In this document: in pieces, positions 42,467 to 44,461 of the stretch
Numbering within the stretch: position 1 is the stretch's first letter
Layout of the letters: every line of letters begins with the position of its first letter
Origin: an uncultured Collinsella sp.
GTDB lineage: Bacteria > Actinomycetota > Coriobacteriia > Coriobacteriales > Coriobacteriaceae
Assembly (NCBI GenBank): GCA_900554135.1
Contig: USFU01000001.1
Span: forward strand, 1 to 44,461
Direction: 5' to 3'
DNA length: 44,461 bases
The notes under the pieces: model-generated
What the model was told of the DNA's origin: nothing
Database searches by the model: none
Seen by the model: only the letters and a program-made list of their open reading frames with translations
Program-made: the position numbers and the translations under genes

Positions 42467-43357
42467 CTATTCCCATCCCGTGGTCTGAGGATTCCATTTG
42501 CGCACATTCGCCGAACGATTAAAGCACGGTGCATACAACCGATTGACGATTTCCTCTGCCTCAGCAATGTTCCCCGCGAGATCAAGTACCCCCGCCTGCC
42601 TCGCCATCTTTATGTACTGCGCAGAACCATTTTGTTTCCACCAGAGAGGCGCCACGAACTCTTCCGGCATTGCCACCTTGCGGGCAGACGCTTCTTTCTC
42701 GACTCTCTCGACAAGCGTAGCCCCATCGACGAAGCAAGTTTTCGCGTACACCAAGATGTCGACTATATCCTTGATTCGCGAAGAGGCACGGCCCTCATGC
42801 ATCTCTATCATTGCGAGCAATTTATCTGCAAGGGCGCTCTCCGCTCGGCATACTCGATAGTCGCTGACTGGGAGCCCCTCGATATTCAAACGATCAATCG
42901 GCGCAAGAACCTCCGGCTCAAGTCCCTGCACTTCATCAATTACCAAGTCAATTGAAATTGGCTGTAGCTTCTTGGTTCCCATAAAGGGGGTGAACCACAC
43001 CTTCGCACCGCACCGATACTCATCTTTTTCTTTGATCTGCTCTGCACGATCAAAGACAAACGAAACGAAATCCTCCAAATCAATCGAAGCCGCCTGCACC
43101 AGATCGGCAATAGCCTCTTCGAGACTTTCCTCTTGAGCAACCAAGTCAATATCCCTTGTGACACGCGCATCGAGTGTTCGCGCCAGGACACTTTGACCGC
43201 CTTTGAGCACAAAGCAGCAGTCATCTTCTGAAAAAATGCGACATAGGAAGCGATGAAAGTAGAAACCGACGATCGCCCGATTAGTATCCATCGGCGATTC
43301 TCTTGCGGCATCCCTAACAGCCATCTCCAGTGCGGCAGGTGTTTTGTACTTCACCAT
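42467..43357 (-). CDS. abiEii: AbiEii-family nucleotidyltransferase toxin
   Basis: The 296-residue protein has the nucleotidyltransferase motifs of AbiEii/AbiGii toxins: FVLKGGQSVLAR (49-60), TRDIDLVA (67-74, metal-binding Asp pair) and a later ADKLLAMIEMHEG with the conserved Lys. AbiE systems act as type IV toxin-antitoxin pairs and cause abortive phage infection; the toxin probably transfers nucleotides to an RNA target. GGAGG lies only two bases before ATG 43357, so GTG one codon later (43354) may be the true start. The antitoxin gene is 12 bases upstream. Confidence 0.88.
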   Translation of the reverse strand: MVKYKTPAALEMAVRDAARESPMDTNRAIVGFYFHRFLCRIFSEDDCCFVLKGGQSVLARTLDARVTRDIDLVAQEESLEEAIADLVQAASIDLEDFVSFVFDRAEQIKEKDEYRCGAKVWFTPFMGTKKLQPISIDLVIDEVQGLEPEVLAPIDRLNIEGLPVSDYRVCRAESALADKLLAMIEMHEGRASSRIKDIVDILVYAKTCFVDGATLVERVEKEASARKVAMPEEFVAPLWWKQNGSAQYIKMARQAGVLDLAGNIAEAEEIVNRLYAPCFNRSANVRKWNPQTTGWE

Positions 43358-43369
43358 GCCCTCCGTTTC

Positions 43370-43996
43370 TCATTGCCCGTTCAGCGCCGTCAACAAGGGC
43401 ATCATCAACTCGCGTCGTTTGGCAGTTTTAGAGTTCTCTTCTACAAGACCTCTCAGCCGCTGTATATCGAGCCCTCGCCCAAGCGCGTCGTTATAGGCAT
43501 CGATAATTAATGAGGGGTCCTCGCAATCGAGGCAAAGATCAACAAGCGTGCGCTCGGGTTTAGTTACCGGCAGGCCGTCGAGCCAGACGATGTCCTGCTC
43601 AGCGATCTCGCGCTTTGCAAAAGAAAGGGATTCGTTTCTCGTATTGATGCGCATGGGCGCGGTCATCCTGTAGGGGGACAGATAGAAATCGCCCATTTGC
43701 TGTAGGTTCGCCGCTGTCGTACCGCTCACGGCGATGCCATCCCACTGGCGTTTTCTCTCCCACGCGCAAAGGGAGGGATTGGTGAGCTTCCAAAAAGCGT
43801 TGAGCTCGTCAGTGTCTCGGCGCTGCGTGCCCGACATCCGGTAGGCGCCGTGGCATATCCGTTCAAGACGCCCCACGCGGCATGAGTGTGCCAGCGCATC
43901 TCGAGAGATGTCCATACGAGCCGCCTGGGCTGTGGTAAACACGCCCTCACCCTCGGAAAGCTCGCTTATCGCCGCTATGTTGCTAAAGTACTTCAT
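43370..43996 (-). CDS. abiEi: AbiEi-family antitoxin / transcriptional repressor
   Basis: The 208-residue protein has an N-terminal winged helix (GVFTTAQAARMDISRDALAH, then GRLERICHGAYRM) and a C-terminal domain typical of AbiEi antitoxins (LPVTKPERTLVDLCLD). AbiEi represses its own operon and neutralises the toxin without direct binding. I use ATG 43996: the promoter entry places its transcription start at this codon, and no ribosome binding site is visible. ATG 44020 is an alternative. The toxin gene follows after 12 bases. Confidence 0.85.
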   Translation of the reverse strand: MKYFSNIAAISELSEGEGVFTTAQAARMDISRDALAHSCRVGRLERICHGAYRMSGTQRRDTDELNAFWKLTNPSLCAWERKRQWDGIAVSGTTAANLQQMGDFYLSPYRMTAPMRINTRNESLSFAKREIAEQDIVWLDGLPVTKPERTLVDLCLDCEDPSLIIDAYNDALGRGLDIQRLRGLVEENSKTAKRRELMMPLLTALNGQ

Positions 43997-44031
43997 GTTG
44001 CAATTGTAGGATATTTTCATACTTTTGCAAC
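43997..44031 (-). promoter_or_regulatory. Leaderless abiE promoter with overlapping inverted repeat
   Basis: On the minus strand a TTGCAA -35 box (44025-44030) lies 16 bases before a TACAAT -10 box (44003-44008). Transcription would start at about 43996, the A of the abiEi ATG. GTTGCAA (43997-44003) and TTGCAAC (44025-44031) are perfect 7-bp inverted arms that cover both promoter boxes, the place where an autorepressor such as AbiEi would bind. Confidence 0.6.
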
Positions 44032-44115
44032 GTGATTCTGATTCATATGAATCGTTCGCCTTGTTTATCCCATTTCTGTCACCACTTTGCTACCGGCTCA
44101 CCATCCCCCGCTATC

Positions 44116-44295
44116 GAGGTCTAATACTTTTCCGCGAAGTGAACGTCTGTTTTTGGACCCCTGAAGCATCCACATTTTTCAACGGCATAAACGCAGGATT
44201 CCGGCATTAAAACCGCAGGAAACGGCACCTCTAAAGTGTCGATGCTTCGGGGGTCCGTTTTCACTCATTCACTTCTCGGAAAAGTATTAGACCTC
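44116..44295. mobile_element. 180-bp MITE-like element with 6-bp target duplications
   Basis: The ends are inverted repeats of 28 bases with one mismatch, beginning GAGGTCTAATACTTTTCCG. Further in, GGACCCC-x-GAAGCATC arms pair again after a short unpaired stretch. GCTATC is directly repeated on both sides (44110-44115 and 44296-44301), which fits a target-site duplication. No transposase is encoded, so the element is non-autonomous. Its strong dyad would also fold as RNA. Confidence 0.72.
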
Positions 44296-44301
44296 GCTAT
44301 C

Positions 44302-44461
44302 AGCTATCCCAAAGATCAGACCGCCCCTCCTTCACGCCACGCAAAACCGGCCTTCCTTGCCTGCGCGCCCCGCGTCACGCGCTTCGCCACCCAAAAACTC
44401 ATCCAACATTAATCTTGGCTCAAGAATCGCTTAATCTATAACCTGCACTATAGAGTTCGAC
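44302..44461 (+). other. End of window: no gene seen, possible outward promoter
   Basis: I see no gene here. A TTGGCT box (44415-44420) lies 16 bases before TATAAC (44437-44442) on the plus strand, a plausible promoter for a gene beyond the window. Confidence 0.35.

Noticed and set aside
1..44461. CRISPR array, reverse transcriptase/retron or DGR
   Set aside because: No regularly spaced repeats, no Cas gene and no reverse transcriptase motif were seen.

Overview
The window reads as a chromosomal segment of a high-GC Gram-positive gut bacterium. The closest fit is Coriobacteriia, probably Collinsella or a close relative. The reasons are strong codon bias to G/C in housekeeping genes, GGAGG-type ribosome binding sites, candidate leaderless promoters, a sortase-anchored alanine-rich surface protein and short intergenic repeats. 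The genus is an inference, because no rRNA or tRNA gene is present to confirm it.

Left part (1-16.7 kb), mostly ordinary chromosome, largely on the minus strand: a hipBA toxin-antitoxin pair cut by the window edge, with three operator-like repeats; a BceRS-like two-component pair; a PLP aminotransferase and an ornithine-cyclodeaminase-family gene divergent from a PucR-type regulator; a hypothetical gene; purH, followed by a long structured inverted repeat; a GNAT acetyltransferase; a DUF2207-type membrane protein; gluQ; three metallophosphoesterases in a row; and two small exported or membrane proteins.

Middle (16.8-20.5 kb): a 1116-residue secreted coiled-coil protein with a central CAP/SCP domain and a sortase-like C-terminus, then a 64-residue protein.

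Right part (20.6-44 kb) looks like an accessory defence island with locally more A+T-rich genes. It holds: (1) a three-gene overlapping operon with a DinG-like helicase split into two frames, a PD-(D/E)XK-like domain fused to the second half, and a 631-residue protein whose C-terminus resembles the end of a PIWI domain, possibly a variant of the pPIWI-RE type; (2) a short HsdS-like gene divergent from it; (3) a membrane protein, a small acidic protein and a large zinc-ribbon protein of DUF6076 type; (4) a five-gene restriction operon with an EcoRI-type N6-adenine methylase, a D12-class adenine methylase, an unknown 184-residue protein, an McrB-like AAA+ GTPase lacking its own DNA-binding domain, and McrC; (5) a hypothetical gene, a ClpP paralogue, a truncated VirD4/TraG coupling protein and its partner; (6) a protein joining a catalytically incomplete HsdM-like domain to an HsdS-like domain; (7) an AbiE toxin-antitoxin pair with a probably leaderless promoter; and (8) a 180-bp MITE-like element with exact 6-bp target duplications.

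The most interesting loci are the helicase/nuclease/PIWI-like operon (20605-26433) and the double-adenine-methylase McrBC operon (31043-36121). All function calls rest on motif recognition by eye; no database search was made.
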